24,419 bases of DNA from Bacteroidota bacterium (GCA_023413895.1 JAEZOU010000022.1:1-24419); one strand, 5' to 3'; positions 1 through 7,894 are shown, counted from the stretch's first letter. The notes: generated by a model from the letters alone, not told the origin. A program made the numbers and translations.

Positions 1-4
1 TAAT

Positions 5-376
5 ATGATGAGTAGTAATGTGATAAATTTTGTGATAAATGTTAACGGTAACTCCATTCCTGTTATGGCGGAGTTGAATGATGCTGTTGGCAGAGTGAAG
101 CAAAATATAGAAGCAGCAACTCCAAAATTTGAAAAAATAGGGAAAATCGCACTGAGTTTTGAGTCTATCACCAACGTAGTTGAGAACGCTGTGGGTGCGT
201 TTGATGTTTTGGTGGGTTCGTCGTTGGATTTTGAGCAACAACAGGCCAACCTGCAAACGCTACTCAATGGAGATGCACAAGCTACTGAGCGGTTGCTGAC
301 ACAAATCCGTGAGTATGGCAAGGCAACGGTGTATGACCGCAGTGGCGAGAATATTCTTATTTTTCGTTTGTACTGA
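5..376 (+). pseudogene. Phage tail tape-measure protein, N-terminal fragment
   Basis: A 123-residue reading frame that resembles the start of a phage tail tape-measure protein, the long protein that sets tail length. It has an N-terminal beta-like stretch (VINFVINVNG), a helical segment, and then the typical region around DFEQQQANLQTLL and IREYGKATVYDRSG. Tape-measure proteins usually have many hundreds of residues, whereas this one stops about ten residues after YGKATVYD with an unrelated tail (ENILIFRLY). No other phage gene follows before the minus-strand esterase. I therefore read it as a prophage remnant cut at its 3' side. The start could be either of two adjacent ATG codons at 5 and 8. 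Sequence left of the window could show whether other phage genes remain. The family call is from memory of motif shape and is moderate. Confidence 0.55.
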
Positions 377-445
377 CTTTGTCACTCGAGTAGTGCATAA
401 AAACAAAACTCACCACGTTTTTAGCCATTGACAACGGTTTTCAAC

Positions 446-1378
446 TTATTCAATCGTAATTTTGCTTTTCTGCACCATATCAAAACCATGCATCGTTCCT
501 TGTGTGGTGGTGTATTGAACCGGCACCGCCGAGGCACGCAACATTTCGGCAAACAGGTCGCCTTCATCGCGCAAACAATCAAATTCTGCCGTTTCAAGAT
601 ATGTTGCTGGGAAAGATTGCGGCGGAGAAAAATCCAAGAGCGAGGTTTCGTGATTTTCCTGCAGATAATAACTCCACATCTTCCGATTATGTTCGGCATT
701 CCAAACGGGCGTATCTGTGAACTGCTTCATACTTAACGTTCGCATTGTGCAGTCGATAACGGGATACACCAACATCAGTTTTGCTGGCAGCGTCAACTGA
801 TGGTCAGTCGCCCACAATACCGTTTTTACTGCCAGAAATCCGCCTGCAGAGTCACCAACGATACCGAGTTTTGCACTATCAATTCCCAACGCATCAGCAT
901 TGGCAAGCAGCCAATGCCACATATCACAGCAATCCTGCAGCGGAACATTATATTTGTTATTATATGCCATCCGATAATCGGGCAGCACAACCACGGCATT
1001 GGCACAGAGCGCATAACTCTTGGCAAGGTCATAGTGGTACGGCGCAGCTTTGAACACGAAGCCACCACCATGCAGAAAGAGTATTGCTGGCAACTTCTCT
1101 TTGTTTACTTTCGGCGCTATTATCCAAGCACGCACCGATTCGCCATCGACCGAAGAGGTGATCTTAACCTTGCGGATACTCAACTGCTTGTCTGAACGCA
1201 TTCCTTTGGGCATTGCGGTAAGGAAAGCATTGCCAATGCGAAGTACCCCGCGACCGAGCGGCGGCGTTATCCGACATGCTGATTTAAAATCCTCGTTTAT
1301 TGCGTATTTAGATTGTGCACTCATTTCAATAGAAAATATCAATAATAAAAATGTACAAAAAGTTATCAGAGCCTTCAT
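446..1378 (-). CDS. Secreted alpha/beta-hydrolase (HSL-family esterase/lipase)
   Basis: A 310-residue alpha/beta-hydrolase of the hormone-sensitive-lipase type, predicted to hydrolyse carboxyl esters outside the cytoplasm. Residues 1-22 form a signal peptide ending in MSAQ. The oxyanion motif HGGGF lies at 103-107, the nucleophile motif GDSAGG at 175-180 (Ser177), the acid Asp267 in DCLRDEG, and the catalytic His297 in MHGF, so the triad is complete. The open frame extends upstream into the SDR gene. I chose the ATG at 1378 because it directly precedes the signal peptide and begins two bases after the SDR stop codon. The pair is therefore almost certainly one transcript, SDR first. The substrate is unknown. 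Annotation as acetyl-esterase, carboxylesterase or lipase would all be guesses within the family. Confidence 0.88.
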   Translation of the reverse strand: MKALITFCTFLLLIFSIEMSAQSKYAINEDFKSACRITPPLGRGVLRIGNAFLTAMPKGMRSDKQLSIRKVKITSSVDGESVRAWIIAPKVNKEKLPAILFLHGGGFVFKAAPYHYDLAKSYALCANAVVVLPDYRMAYNNKYNVPLQDCCDMWHWLLANADALGIDSAKLGIVGDSAGGFLAVKTVLWATDHQLTLPAKLMLVYPVIDCTMRTLSMKQFTDTPVWNAEHNRKMWSYYLQENHETSLLDFSPPQSFPATYLETAEFDCLRDEGDLFAEMLRASAVPVQYTTTQGTMHGFDMVQKSKITIE

Positions 1379-1380
1379 AA

Positions 1381-2115
1381 TCATTCTTCTGGATAGATCA
1401 TTTTCTTGGTCACACCACCATCTATGGTGATACATTGTCCGTTGATAAAGTCGTTATTTTCGTCGCATAAAAAGAGACAAGCACGGGCTATATCGTCGGC
1501 TTTTCCAACCCTACCCGACAAATGAAATTCGTGGTCTTCAGGACGTAAAACCTCCTCCTCATTAACGTTTATCCAGCCTGGCGCAATACAATTGACAGTG
1601 ATATGAAAAGGAGCAAGAGACACTGCCAAAGCGTGTGTCATCGACCAGATTCCGCCTTTAGAAGCCGCGTACGCCTCAGTTCCTGCCTCGCTCTGAAGGT
1701 AACGCGTTGAGCATAAGTTGATAATTCGTCCATACAGATTTTGCTGAGTCTGTTTCTTCCGATGAATTGCCAACATTCGTGAAGTGATGAACGTACTGCG
1801 CAGGTTGGTATTCAACACACGCTCAAACTGTTCAACAGAAGTTTCAGTAATCGGTTCAAAACCGCCAATTCCAACATTATTCACAATAATATCGAGGTCG
1901 CCCCACACCGCAAAAAGCCTCTGCACACAGGTTTCTAATGCGCACACATCACACACATCAAGGGGAAAGAAATGCGCGCCCGTTTCTGCCGCAAGATGCT
2001 CACCACGCTGCTCATCTATATCACAAAACGCCACTCGGCAATTTTTAGCGCAAAATGCCTCCACAATAGCTTTCCCAATTCCGTGCGCTCCACCAGTAAC
2101 AAAAACTCGTTTCAT
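1381..2115 (-). CDS. Short-chain dehydrogenase/reductase (SDR)
   Basis: A 244-residue classical SDR, the usual family length. The cofactor-binding TGGAHGIG motif is at residues 7-14, the NNVG motif at 79-82, and the catalytic tetrad is Asn104, Ser136, Tyr149 and Lys153 (YAASK). Asp32 at the end of the second beta strand suggests NAD(H) rather than NADP(H), by the usual SDR rule. The C-terminal block ingQCITIDGG is also typical. The substrate cannot be read from the sequence. Two bases separate its stop from the start of the secreted esterase, so the two are probably co-transcribed, although the enzymes act in different compartments. A TAnnTTTG box lies about 65 bases upstream. Confidence 0.92.
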   Translation of the reverse strand: MKRVFVTGGAHGIGKAIVEAFCAKNCRVAFCDIDEQRGEHLAAETGAHFFPLDVCDVCALETCVQRLFAVWGDLDIIVNNVGIGGFEPITETSVEQFERVLNTNLRSTFITSRMLAIHRKKQTQQNLYGRIINLCSTRYLQSEAGTEAYAASKGGIWSMTHALAVSLAPFHITVNCIAPGWINVNEEEVLRPEDHEFHLSGRVGKADDIARACLFLCDENNDFINGQCITIDGGVTKKMIYPEE

Positions 2116-2181
2116 AAAGCAAAAAATTTAAAGTTAACTTGAAAACAATTTTACAAAATATTCTCACCTTTATAACTGCCA

Positions 2182-2189
2182 CAAAAATA
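2182..2189 (-). promoter_or_regulatory. Candidate -7 box for the SDR-esterase operon
   Basis: Read on the minus strand this is TATTTTTG, a match to the Bacteroidetes TAnnTTTG -7 element, 66 bases upstream of the SDR start. I see no clear TTTG -33 element at the right spacing, so the call rests on the -7 box alone. Confidence 0.4.
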
Positions 2190-2237
2190 GAAACAATCTT
2201 CTTTCACCAATTTCATTTCAATTTTTCAAACCTATTT

Positions 2238-2269
2238 TTCGAGCCTCTTCAGACTAAATTTTACTTTTG
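2238..2269 (+). promoter_or_regulatory. Candidate plus-strand promoter ahead of repeat copy A
   Basis: TTTC, 20 bases, then TACTTTTG: a near match to the Bacteroidetes promoter (TTTG, 19-21 bases, TAnnTTTG). Transcription would begin about 30 bases before the structured repeat and would run through it, with no conventional gene on this strand. That fits a small RNA, but the box could be chance in AT-rich DNA. Copy B has no equally good box upstream. Confidence 0.3.
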
Positions 2270-2301
2270 ATTCCCACCTGTGACAATTTTCTGTATTTTC
2301 A

Positions 2302-2480
2302 TTTGGGCGTTCCGGCTTATCTTTCGCACAATTCCTCGCACTCGCCGTCGGGCTTTCCGCTCAAATTTCGCGCCTCTTGCTCTCGCATCAAATTTCCTCT
2401 AAATTCCAATTTCAAATTCTTAAGTTCTAAATTCTCAACCCTTTTCCGGCGCTCATAACCGCTGCAATCCCTAACGCAAA
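2302..2480 (+). repeat. Structured interspersed element, copy A
   Basis: This fills most of the gene-free stretch 2116-2503. Blocks shared with the copy at 14055-14232, in the same order, are: ATTTGGGCGTTCCGGC at the left end; GGCTTTCCGCTCAAATTTCG (2351-2370) running into CGCC; and CCGGCGCTCATAACCGCTGC (2446-2465) running into AATCC, C or T, and TAACGCA. Two inverted pairs are nested: GCGTT (2307-2311) with AACGC (2473-2477) outside, and GCGCC (2370-2374) with GGCGC (2448-2452) inside. The sequences between the blocks differ between copies but keep their lengths. A small hairpin CGCAA/TTGCG (2475-2490) followed by T-rich sequence lies at the right end. A short ORF across it exists only because the nucleotides are conserved. 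The remaining bases, 2116-2237, show only AT-rich leader sequence. Confidence 0.75.
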
Positions 2481-2503
2481 TCGGATTGCGTCTTCTTATC
2501 GCT

Positions 2504-3058
2504 CTACTTCTTCACAACTTGCAAGTGCCACATCGGATGTCCAAGAAAAGTTGTGGGATTCACCCGTTCGAAACCAAGCGAACGATAGAGCTTCTCGGCA
2601 CGCGGGTTTTCCATATCAACAAGCAATCCCACCCGAGAATGCCCTTCTCCGAAAGCCTTATCACGCATTTTTTCAAGCAGTTGCCTTCCAATACCCAAAC
2701 TACGATAACCGGACAATACTGCCACAGAATCGATATAAAACTCTTCAGCGGAAGTTTCCTCCTCAATTTCTATTTCCTTACCAAGATGCTGCCTAATCAG
2801 CGGATAGATTGGCTGACGCAACTCGTGCAAGCGTGCGCCATCATAGCCAACAATAGCGCCGACTGCCACGCCGCTCACCTCCGCAACAAGCGCATTACGA
2901 TAACTATATTGTGCCACTTCCCTACCCGCAAGCTCTAAAAAAACAGGATGGAGAGGATGTTGCTTCGGTTCATAATCCAACGCCATACCGACAACATCGG
3001 CAATCAATTCGGCATCACCTCTCTCCGCCTTACGAATTTGAATCTCTTTCATATTCAT
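2504..3058 (-). CDS. GNAT-family N-acetyltransferase
   Basis: A 184-residue GNAT acetyltransferase, which would transfer an acetyl group from acetyl-CoA to an amine of an unknown acceptor. The acetyl-CoA pyrophosphate-binding motif is RSLGIG at residues 119-124, preceded by the beta-4 strand FYIDSVAVLSGY and followed by helix alpha-3. The C-terminal signature VDMENPRAEKLYRSLGFERV (positions about 145-164) contains the usual N-x-x-A-x-x-L-Y-x-x-x-G-F pattern. The N-terminus IQIRKAERGDAELIADV is the standard beta-1/alpha-1 start. Start sites at 3058 and 3052 (two codons downstream) are equally possible. It stands alone: the next gene upstream is over 240 bases away and repeat copy A follows its stop. 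A TACTTTTG box lies upstream. Confidence 0.9.
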   Translation of the reverse strand: MNMKEIQIRKAERGDAELIADVVGMALDYEPKQHPLHPVFLELAGREVAQYSYRNALVAEVSGVAVGAIVGYDGARLHELRQPIYPLIRQHLGKEIEIEEETSAEEFYIDSVAVLSGYRSLGIGRQLLEKMRDKAFGEGHSRVGLLVDMENPRAEKLYRSLGFERVNPTTFLGHPMWHLQVVKK

Positions 3059-3099
3059 AAACTACAACCACTTCACTTTAAAAAATTAAATCCAATTTG

Positions 3100-3107
3100 C
3101 AAAAGTA
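3100..3107 (-). promoter_or_regulatory. Candidate -7 box for the GNAT gene
   Basis: Minus-strand TACTTTTG matches TAnnTTTG and lies 41 bases upstream of the GNAT start codon. No convincing -33 element is seen. Confidence 0.4.
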
Positions 3108-3203
3108 AGATTCTTTTCTGAATTATGGAATTTGATGTAAAAAAGTTTTTGTGTTATGGTAATAGTACAAGAGTGCAGATTCTCAATCCAATATATAACA
3201 AAA

Positions 3204-3232
3204 GGAAACGCTTGTGTTTAACAAACGTTTCC
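3204..3232 (-). terminator. Rho-independent terminator after the exported-protein locus
   Basis: An inverted repeat GGAAACG/CGTTTCC extends after one mismatch by TTGT/ACAA around a five-base loop. On the minus strand it is followed by TTTTGTTATAT. It lies about 70 bases past the stop of the frameshifted lipoprotein gene and so would end that transcript. Confidence 0.7.
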
Positions 3233-3301
3233 TATATAAAATGCAAAATAACAATCCTTAAAACTCAGATTATCAATAGAAATACTTCTGTTCAGGATTA
3301 A

Positions 3302-3702
3302 TTATAATTTACCATTATTTGATGACTTACCCTTAGAGGTAAACTCAATAACTGTTCCTGTGCAGATTGCTTTTTTTGTAGTTACTATTCCCAAAATAGT
3401 TTTTGTAGAAACCACACAATGAATGTTTATAATTGCTTGACTTCCTGTTAATCCAGCATTTTTATACATTTCAGATATTGCACTTGTTCGAAGGGTACTT
3501 TTAGACATTCCTCCTATTCCCAAAATATATTTAGCATCCCATTCTCCAGTTACAGTTCTAATCACTCTAAAATCAGCATCATCAAGAACGACATGCGTAT
3601 GAGGTGTTTCTGGATGAGTAAATGAGTTATTTAAACCTACACAACTTAAAATAAAATTGTGGAAAGGCAAAGAAAAAACAAAAATTTTAGATTAAATTTC
3701 AT
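3302..3702 (-). pseudogene. Lipoprotein, DUF6567-like, frameshift within the signal peptide
   Basis: The body, beginning SCVGLNNS, reads like the small Bacteroidota lipoproteins of the DUF6567 type: an ADFRVIRTVTGEWDAKYILG core with a GIGGMSKSTL segment, then NAGLTGSQAIINIHCVVST, then ILGIVTTKKAICTGTVIEF. In its own frame there is no ATG, only TTG or ATT, before a stop at about 3692. In the neighbouring frame, an ATG at 3702 with a good ribosome site (AGGGAG, about six bases away) starts MKFNLKFLFFLCLSTILF, a typical signal sequence. That frame ends in a stop exactly where the lipobox cysteine should follow. One extra base in the T/A run at 3646-3656 would join the two into ...STILF(L)SC. I infer a one-base deletion, a sequencing error, or a slippage switch. 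The gene is last in the locus and is followed by a terminator. Confidence 0.65.
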
Positions 3703-3825
3703 TCCATACTCCCTAAATACATGTCGGACGCAACTATAAGAAGGACCTCTTTTTTTATTTATCTATATTTCACAAAACTTAGTCGAAGTCCATTAAACAA
3801 AACTTGAATTATTTATTGCTTATAT

Positions 3826-5142
3826 TTATCTTTTAACCAATGCTAATCTAAAACCACCATACTCATTACGCAGTTTAGGAGTTGCGTAACTTCGAGATGT
3901 AACTCTACAACTATTTGCAAGATAGATACAACAACCACCACGAACCGAACGCACATCTCCCGAATCTGGACCCAACGGGTTTTGAATAGGAGAGATCATA
4001 TAATACTCCTCATCATACCAATCGGAGCACCACTCCCACGCATTACCACTCATATCGTATAATCCTAACTCATTCGGTGCTTTACTTTTCACAACACTCA
4101 TCCGCTGATTAGAATTATCTTTATATACCGCTACTGTCGATATATATTCACTACCAGCATAGAGGGAATATTTTGTTTTCATACCTCCACCAGCAGCATA
4201 TTCCCATTCTGCTTCTGTAGGTAGAGAAAATCTATAACCTTCTGGTAATTTAGTTTGCAACAAAGATGTCAAACGCACGCAGAACTCTTGAGCCTCGTTA
4301 TAATTTACGTAACACATAGGATAATTCGGGCCCACCCCTTGCATCGAATTTGAACGCTCTTCTTTTGCACGTTGTTGGTAAAACGTAGTACCCATTACTA
4401 CCTGCCACAACGCTTGTGTAACCTCTATCTCTCCCATATAGTAATCTGATAAAATGACTTGATGTGGAGGCTGTTCATCTTTATCTCCTTTTATATAATC
4501 ACTTCCCATTTGGAAAGTATCTCCTTCTACATAAATCATTTTAAACTTAAGCCCATAAACAGAAAATGTAAGATTTATATCTTTAGGATTCAACAGACTA
4601 TCAACCACTTTAGCTAAACTATCAATCGAATACTCTATTGCCAAATCTCTTTCAGCCAATAGAGTGTACATACTATATGCCTCTTGTGCTTTTTTAAGTT
4701 CACCCGCTTGGAGAGAACCTAAGATATTGTTTTTAAGTTTTTTAACAGGATTAACATCAATTTTAGCGCTCATCTTATAGGTTACACCACTCGTTATCTC
4801 TTTGACATTAGGATAATCTTTAAAATAACAAGTTAATGGTTGATGTTGTGACGATTTAGACTTAATTATTAATCTATTTGCACCTGAAATGATGTAGATC
4901 CACCACACGCCATCTTTATATTCTGATGAGATAATATCTCCAGAAAAAGCAGCATCTTCCGAAGCAAAATCCAACAATATCAATCCACAAAGTTGATTAT
5001 TATAATCATATATGGGATACTGTTGTGCAGCCACATTGGTTGGAACTGCCGAAAATTCTAAGATCTTTAATTCATCTTGTGCAATTCCAGAGAGAATAGT
5101 TATAAATAAAAAAAATAGCACTAAGGAGAACGCACGTTTCAT
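3826..5142 (-). CDS. Exported FGE/SUMF1-domain protein with N-terminal Bacteroidota domain
   Basis: A 438-residue protein with a signal peptide (MKRAFSLVLFFLFITILSGIAQ, start at 5142). Residues about 23-140 resemble a domain seen ahead of FGE domains in Bacteroidota (PTNVAAQQYPIYDYNNQLCGLI, then GVWWIYIISGANRLIIKS). A helical linker follows. Residues about 195-438 are a formylglycine-generating-enzyme fold: YVEGDTFQMGS, HQVILSDYYMGEIEVTQALW, LPTEAEWEYAAGGG, LYDMSGNAWEWCSDWY, SVRGGC and YGGFRLAL. The C-terminal cysteines (RGGCCIYLANSCRV) do not reproduce the spacing of the catalytic Cys pair of true sulfatase-activating enzymes. I expect a structural or binding role, as in GldK-type and other lectin-like FGE proteins, not sulfatase maturation. 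It is separated from the preceding gene by 120 bases containing a large inverted repeat. Confidence 0.85.
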   Translation of the reverse strand: MKRAFSLVLFFLFITILSGIAQDELKILEFSAVPTNVAAQQYPIYDYNNQLCGLILLDFASEDAAFSGDIISSEYKDGVWWIYIISGANRLIIKSKSSQHQPLTCYFKDYPNVKEITSGVTYKMSAKIDVNPVKKLKNNILGSLQAGELKKAQEAYSMYTLLAERDLAIEYSIDSLAKVVDSLLNPKDINLTFSVYGLKFKMIYVEGDTFQMGSDYIKGDKDEQPPHQVILSDYYMGEIEVTQALWQVVMGTTFYQQRAKEERSNSMQGVGPNYPMCYVNYNEAQEFCVRLTSLLQTKLPEGYRFSLPTEAEWEYAAGGGMKTKYSLYAGSEYISTVAVYKDNSNQRMSVVKSKAPNELGLYDMSGNAWEWCSDWYDEEYYMISPIQNPLGPDSGDVRSVRGGCCIYLANSCRVTSRSYATPKLRNEYGGFRLALVKR

Positions 5143-5204
5143 AAAAAGCAACAATCAATGGTTTTCTATGTTTGATAGAGAAAAGATTTGAAAACTACGT
5201 AAAA

Positions 5205-5257
5205 TTGAGCGATACTACCATTATCAAAAAAGTATTAGCAGAGGAAGTATCGCTCAA
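5205..5257 (-). promoter_or_regulatory. 12-bp perfect inverted repeat between lipoprotein and FGE-like genes
   Basis: TTGAGCGATACT (5205-5216) and AGTATCGCTCAA (5246-5257) are exact inverted repeats with a 29-base loop, just past the stop of the 175-residue lipoprotein. On the minus strand the second arm is followed by TTTTACG, so it may be an inefficient terminator or an mRNA processing stem that lowers expression of the FGE-like gene. A protein-binding site is also possible. Confidence 0.5.
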
Positions 5258-5262
5258 AAGAT

Positions 5263-5790
5263 CTATTTTTTAAAAATTTTAAATCCAGGTAATAGGGGTT
5301 TCTGTTCTTGGCTTTTTAGCTCATTAAAATGACTTGGAATTAGAGTATATTTACCTGTTGCATCCTCAATAATTTTATACAAAGTGTTATTTAACAATAC
5401 CAATTGTACTGAGTTATCACGACCCAAGGATGTAATCATTGACTCCAATTTATTATTACTAAAAATAAGGAAAGCATCTTTCAAATCAGACCGATAAGTA
5501 AGCGTGCCTGCAGATTCAACACCTGGAGTATTGATCATATCTTCGGCCATTAACCGTTCTACAATCTTATACTTAAATAGATAAATATCGTATCCATCAA
5601 CTTGTTTGCTTAACAAATCGTATGGAGGACAACCTAAAGCAGCCGTTACCTCATCAAAAGTTTGACCGACCTTTACCTCACACAACTTAGTCGAAGTTGT
5701 ATATTTTGCATAAGGAATTTGTGTTTTACAACTTGAAAAAGTTGTTATTGCAAAAATTGCAAACATAATAAAAATAAAAGTTTTTTTCAT
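5263..5790 (-). CDS. Lipoprotein with BamE/SmpA-like motif, function unknown
   Basis: A 175-residue protein with a lipoprotein signal peptide; the lipobox FSSC places the modified cysteine at residue 21. Residues about 38-58 read VKVGQTFDEVTAALGCPPYD, a pattern like the G-x-s-x-x-E-V-x-x-x-L-G-x-P segment of BamE/SmpA-type outer-membrane lipoproteins. The rest (VDGYDIYLFKYKIVER, then DAFLIFSNNKLESM) fits the short beta-sheet that follows in such folds. The protein is longer than BamE, and I do not claim a BAM-complex role. It lies 45 bases downstream of the NTF2-like protein and in the same direction. A 12-bp inverted repeat follows its stop. Confidence 0.75.
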   Translation of the reverse strand: MKKTFIFIMFAIFAITTFSSCKTQIPYAKYTTSTKLCEVKVGQTFDEVTAALGCPPYDLLSKQVDGYDIYLFKYKIVERLMAEDMINTPGVESAGTLTYRSDLKDAFLIFSNNKLESMITSLGRDNSVQLVLLNNTLYKIIEDATGKYTLIPSHFNELKSQEQKPLLPGFKIFKK

Positions 5791-5835
5791 AATTAAAAAT
5801 TTGGTTAATATAATTACTAGTTATCTTTAAATATT

Positions 5836-6801
5836 TTATTCAAGTTCAATTTTTTGAAGAGTAAAAATTTCCTCTTTTCCAACAGACATAGGCTGCCATG
5901 TCCGAACAAGAATTCGAGGATTATCCTCATCTGTAAAATCCCAAATAAGAAAAACAATACCCTCATCACTATAGGTATTTGTTGACCAATCCTGTTTCAG
6001 AGTAAGCCCATAAATATTAGGTTTTGCTCCGTGTCGAACTATATCCTCATCACTAATATCAAAATTCACATTTATGTAACTATTACGTTTAAAAACAGTT
6101 TGCAATCTTGATAGATATTGTTGCTTATCTTGAACCGTATATTCATATTTAGGGCCCTCAGCGCGTTTTAGCTCCTTACCTGTTATAATCAAAGCATCGT
6201 TACTGAAAATAGTTTCCATAAATTCGATATCCCGATTATTATAAGCCGCTCTAAATCTTTCCGTAAAATCCAAAATCATGGTTTTATGATAGATATTGTC
6301 AAGTTGAGTTCCCTCTCTAAAGAGTTTTACGTACTGATTGTTTGGGAGTGCTGTTCTAAAAGAAATAATTTTCCCCTCTTTACTAAAATTGAGGACAGCT
6401 TCTTGATACAATTCATCTTGGAATGAATCATCACCTTCAAAGGGTTTCATTAGTATAGGAATATTGCGTACCTGATAGAAAACCACTTCCCCAGAATTGG
6501 TTTTTAATTGAATACAACGTTCTAAAATATCATCCCCATCAATACGGAAATATACCGTACTCCACAATCTATCTAAATCTCGTTTTACTGCCTCATCAAC
6601 ATTAATTCCCACATAATCAATATTTACCCCCTTAGATTCTGCCGAATTTATTGCGGATAAAAACATTGAAATCTCCCTTTCCATTCTGTTTATCAAAGCT
6701 TCATTATTCAATCCATCAGAAAATGCAAACTTTACATAATCTTGAGCATTTCCCAACAAACTCCCCATCAATATTAAAGTTAAAAACAATATTTTCTTCA
6801 T
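5836..6801 (-). CDS. Exported protein with C-terminal NTF2-like domain
   Basis: A 321-residue protein with a signal peptide ending LLGNAQ (about residue 19). The N-terminal half contains ESKGVNIDYVGINVDEAVKR and a CIQLK...YQVRNIPILMKP segment, which I have seen in conserved Bacteroidota exported proteins. The second half (from about residue 175) is an NTF2/SnoaL-like cone: MILDFTERFRAAYNNRDIEF, METIFSNDALIITGKELKR, then YGLTLKQDWSTNTYSDEG and VFLIWDFTDEDNP and VRTWQP. Such domains bind small ligands or act as assembly modules; no catalytic residues can be assigned. It starts ten bases after the stop of the preceding linker protein, which indicates a shared transcript. Family recognition is good, function unknown. 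Confidence 0.8.
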   Translation of the reverse strand: MKKILFLTLILMGSLLGNAQDYVKFAFSDGLNNEALINRMEREISMFLSAINSAESKGVNIDYVGINVDEAVKRDLDRLWSTVYFRIDGDDILERCIQLKTNSGEVVFYQVRNIPILMKPFEGDDSFQDELYQEAVLNFSKEGKIISFRTALPNNQYVKLFREGTQLDNIYHKTMILDFTERFRAAYNNRDIEFMETIFSNDALIITGKELKRAEGPKYEYTVQDKQQYLSRLQTVFKRNSYINVNFDISDEDIVRHGAKPNIYGLTLKQDWSTNTYSDEGIVFLIWDFTDEDNPRILVRTWQPMSVGKEEIFTLQKIELE

Positions 6802-6811
6802 AACTCAATTA

Positions 6812-7894
6812 TTATAACTTAATCATATTACCTTCAAAGCTAAACCACATTGCTGAAATACCTTTTCCTTTATATTGGTCAAAACTAACCTTCCTCTTTT
6901 CTCTAAAGTTATATCTCACCTCAGAACCTGGTCCTAACACTGTAAAAACAGTATTATCTGGATTAAATAAAACTAAATATAATCCATCAATAAATGCACT
7001 TGAATAAGTATCAAGCCCTCCACATTTATTAATTTTACGTTGTGCCTTAAGTTTATTAAACCTATCTAAAACTGCAGAAAAATTCTTGCAACTAAGCAGA
7101 CTTTCAATAACTTGCACTTGCCATGTTTGTAAATCACTAAGTTCTACCACTTTATTTCCGGTTTGTTCTATAGTTTGTATTGGCGTAGGCTGGGGGGCTG
7201 AGACAGCTACTTCGGGTTCTGGTTGCGCTGGTGCAGGTTGGGGTGTTGATTCAGGAATTGCTGCGGCAGACTCTATTGTAGTATCTGCTGGCGATTGATG
7301 CACCACTTGAGTTCCTCTTGACCGTTGCACATTGGTGCCTCTTGCCCGTGTCGGTTCCATGTTTACTTCCGAGGTTTGCTCCTCTTGAGTAGTCGTTGGG
7401 ATTGAAAGATCCGCCAAATTCTCTTGATTGTCCGACAATTGCATGGTTTCTACTTCAGGTTCTCCATTAAGGTCTTCGCTAAGTGAACTTACAGAAGAAT
7501 CATCGTTAGATACAGAAGCGGAAAGGTTCGGTCTTTCATACTCATTAAATAACTTATATACATCATTGGAATCAACATAAACATAAACTTTTTCAGCAGT
7601 ACCTCGTTGATATGTCATGTCCTCAAAGAATTCATTAGACAACTCGGAAATAAATTGTTCACTGAAATTGTGATTATTAGAAACTAACCCTCTTTCAATC
7701 AAAAAACGTTCTACTCTATAAATTAAAGCAGCACTTGCTATATCGTATGCTTCTTGATAAGTTTGCTCAATAATTGCTTCCTCATAAAAGTTGGCATAAT
7801 TACGTTTTATTTCGTTAGGCGTCAAATCTTGTGAAAAACAAGTAGAAACGCCCATCAAAATAAATAGCGGAAGAATCAATTTAATTAATTTCAT
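6812..7894 (-). CDS. Exported protein with Pro/Ala-rich linker, function unknown
   Basis: A 360-residue protein. The ATG at 7894 is preferred over longer in-frame starts because it begins a signal peptide (MKLIKLILPLFILMGVSTCFSQ) and overlaps the end of the upstream gene by 14 bases, a typical coupled arrangement. Residues about 23-115 are helical and acidic. About 120-260 is a low-complexity linker rich in Ser, Glu, Thr and Pro, with a PQPAPAQPEPE stretch and two RGT repeats (ARGTNVQ, SRGTQVV). The C-terminal domain (about 260-360) contains a Cys pair (LLSCKNF, INKCGGL) and IDGLYLVLFNPDNTVFTVLGPG. I recognise no named family. The layout suggests a periplasmic protein with a flexible reach between two folded parts. 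Confidence 0.75.
   Translation of the reverse strand: MKLIKLILPLFILMGVSTCFSQDLTPNEIKRNYANFYEEAIIEQTYQEAYDIASAALIYRVERFLIERGLVSNNHNFSEQFISELSNEFFEDMTYQRGTAEKVYVYVDSNDVYKLFNEYERPNLSASVSNDDSSVSSLSEDLNGEPEVETMQLSDNQENLADLSIPTTTQEEQTSEVNMEPTRARGTNVQRSRGTQVVHQSPADTTIESAAAIPESTPQPAPAQPEPEVAVSAPQPTPIQTIEQTGNKVVELSDLQTWQVQVIESLLSCKNFSAVLDRFNKLKAQRKINKCGGLDTYSSAFIDGLYLVLFNPDNTVFTVLGPGSEVRYNFREKRKVSFDQYKGKGISAMWFSFEGNMIKL

Noticed and set aside
428..1430. Several plus-strand open frames opposite the esterase gene
   Set aside because: They are shadows of a gene with a full catalytic triad and signal peptide on the minus strand; none shows a domain or a plausible start.
2267..2458. Small plus-strand frame containing SGFPLKFRA in repeat copy A (and its counterpart at 13988-14170)
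   Set aside because: The peptides agree only where the nucleotides of the element are conserved, and they differ in length and ends; the conservation is better explained at DNA or RNA level.
1..3060. Recent transfer of the left 3 kb judged by base composition
   Set aside because: Sample lines there are somewhat richer in G+C (26-27 of 60) than lines in the exported-protein locus (20-25 of 60), but the overlap is large and the sample small.
3826..5142. True formylglycine-generating enzyme (sulfatase maturation)
   Set aside because: The cysteine spacing near the C-terminus does not fit the catalytic pair, no sulfatase gene is nearby, and the N-terminal domain points to a binding protein.
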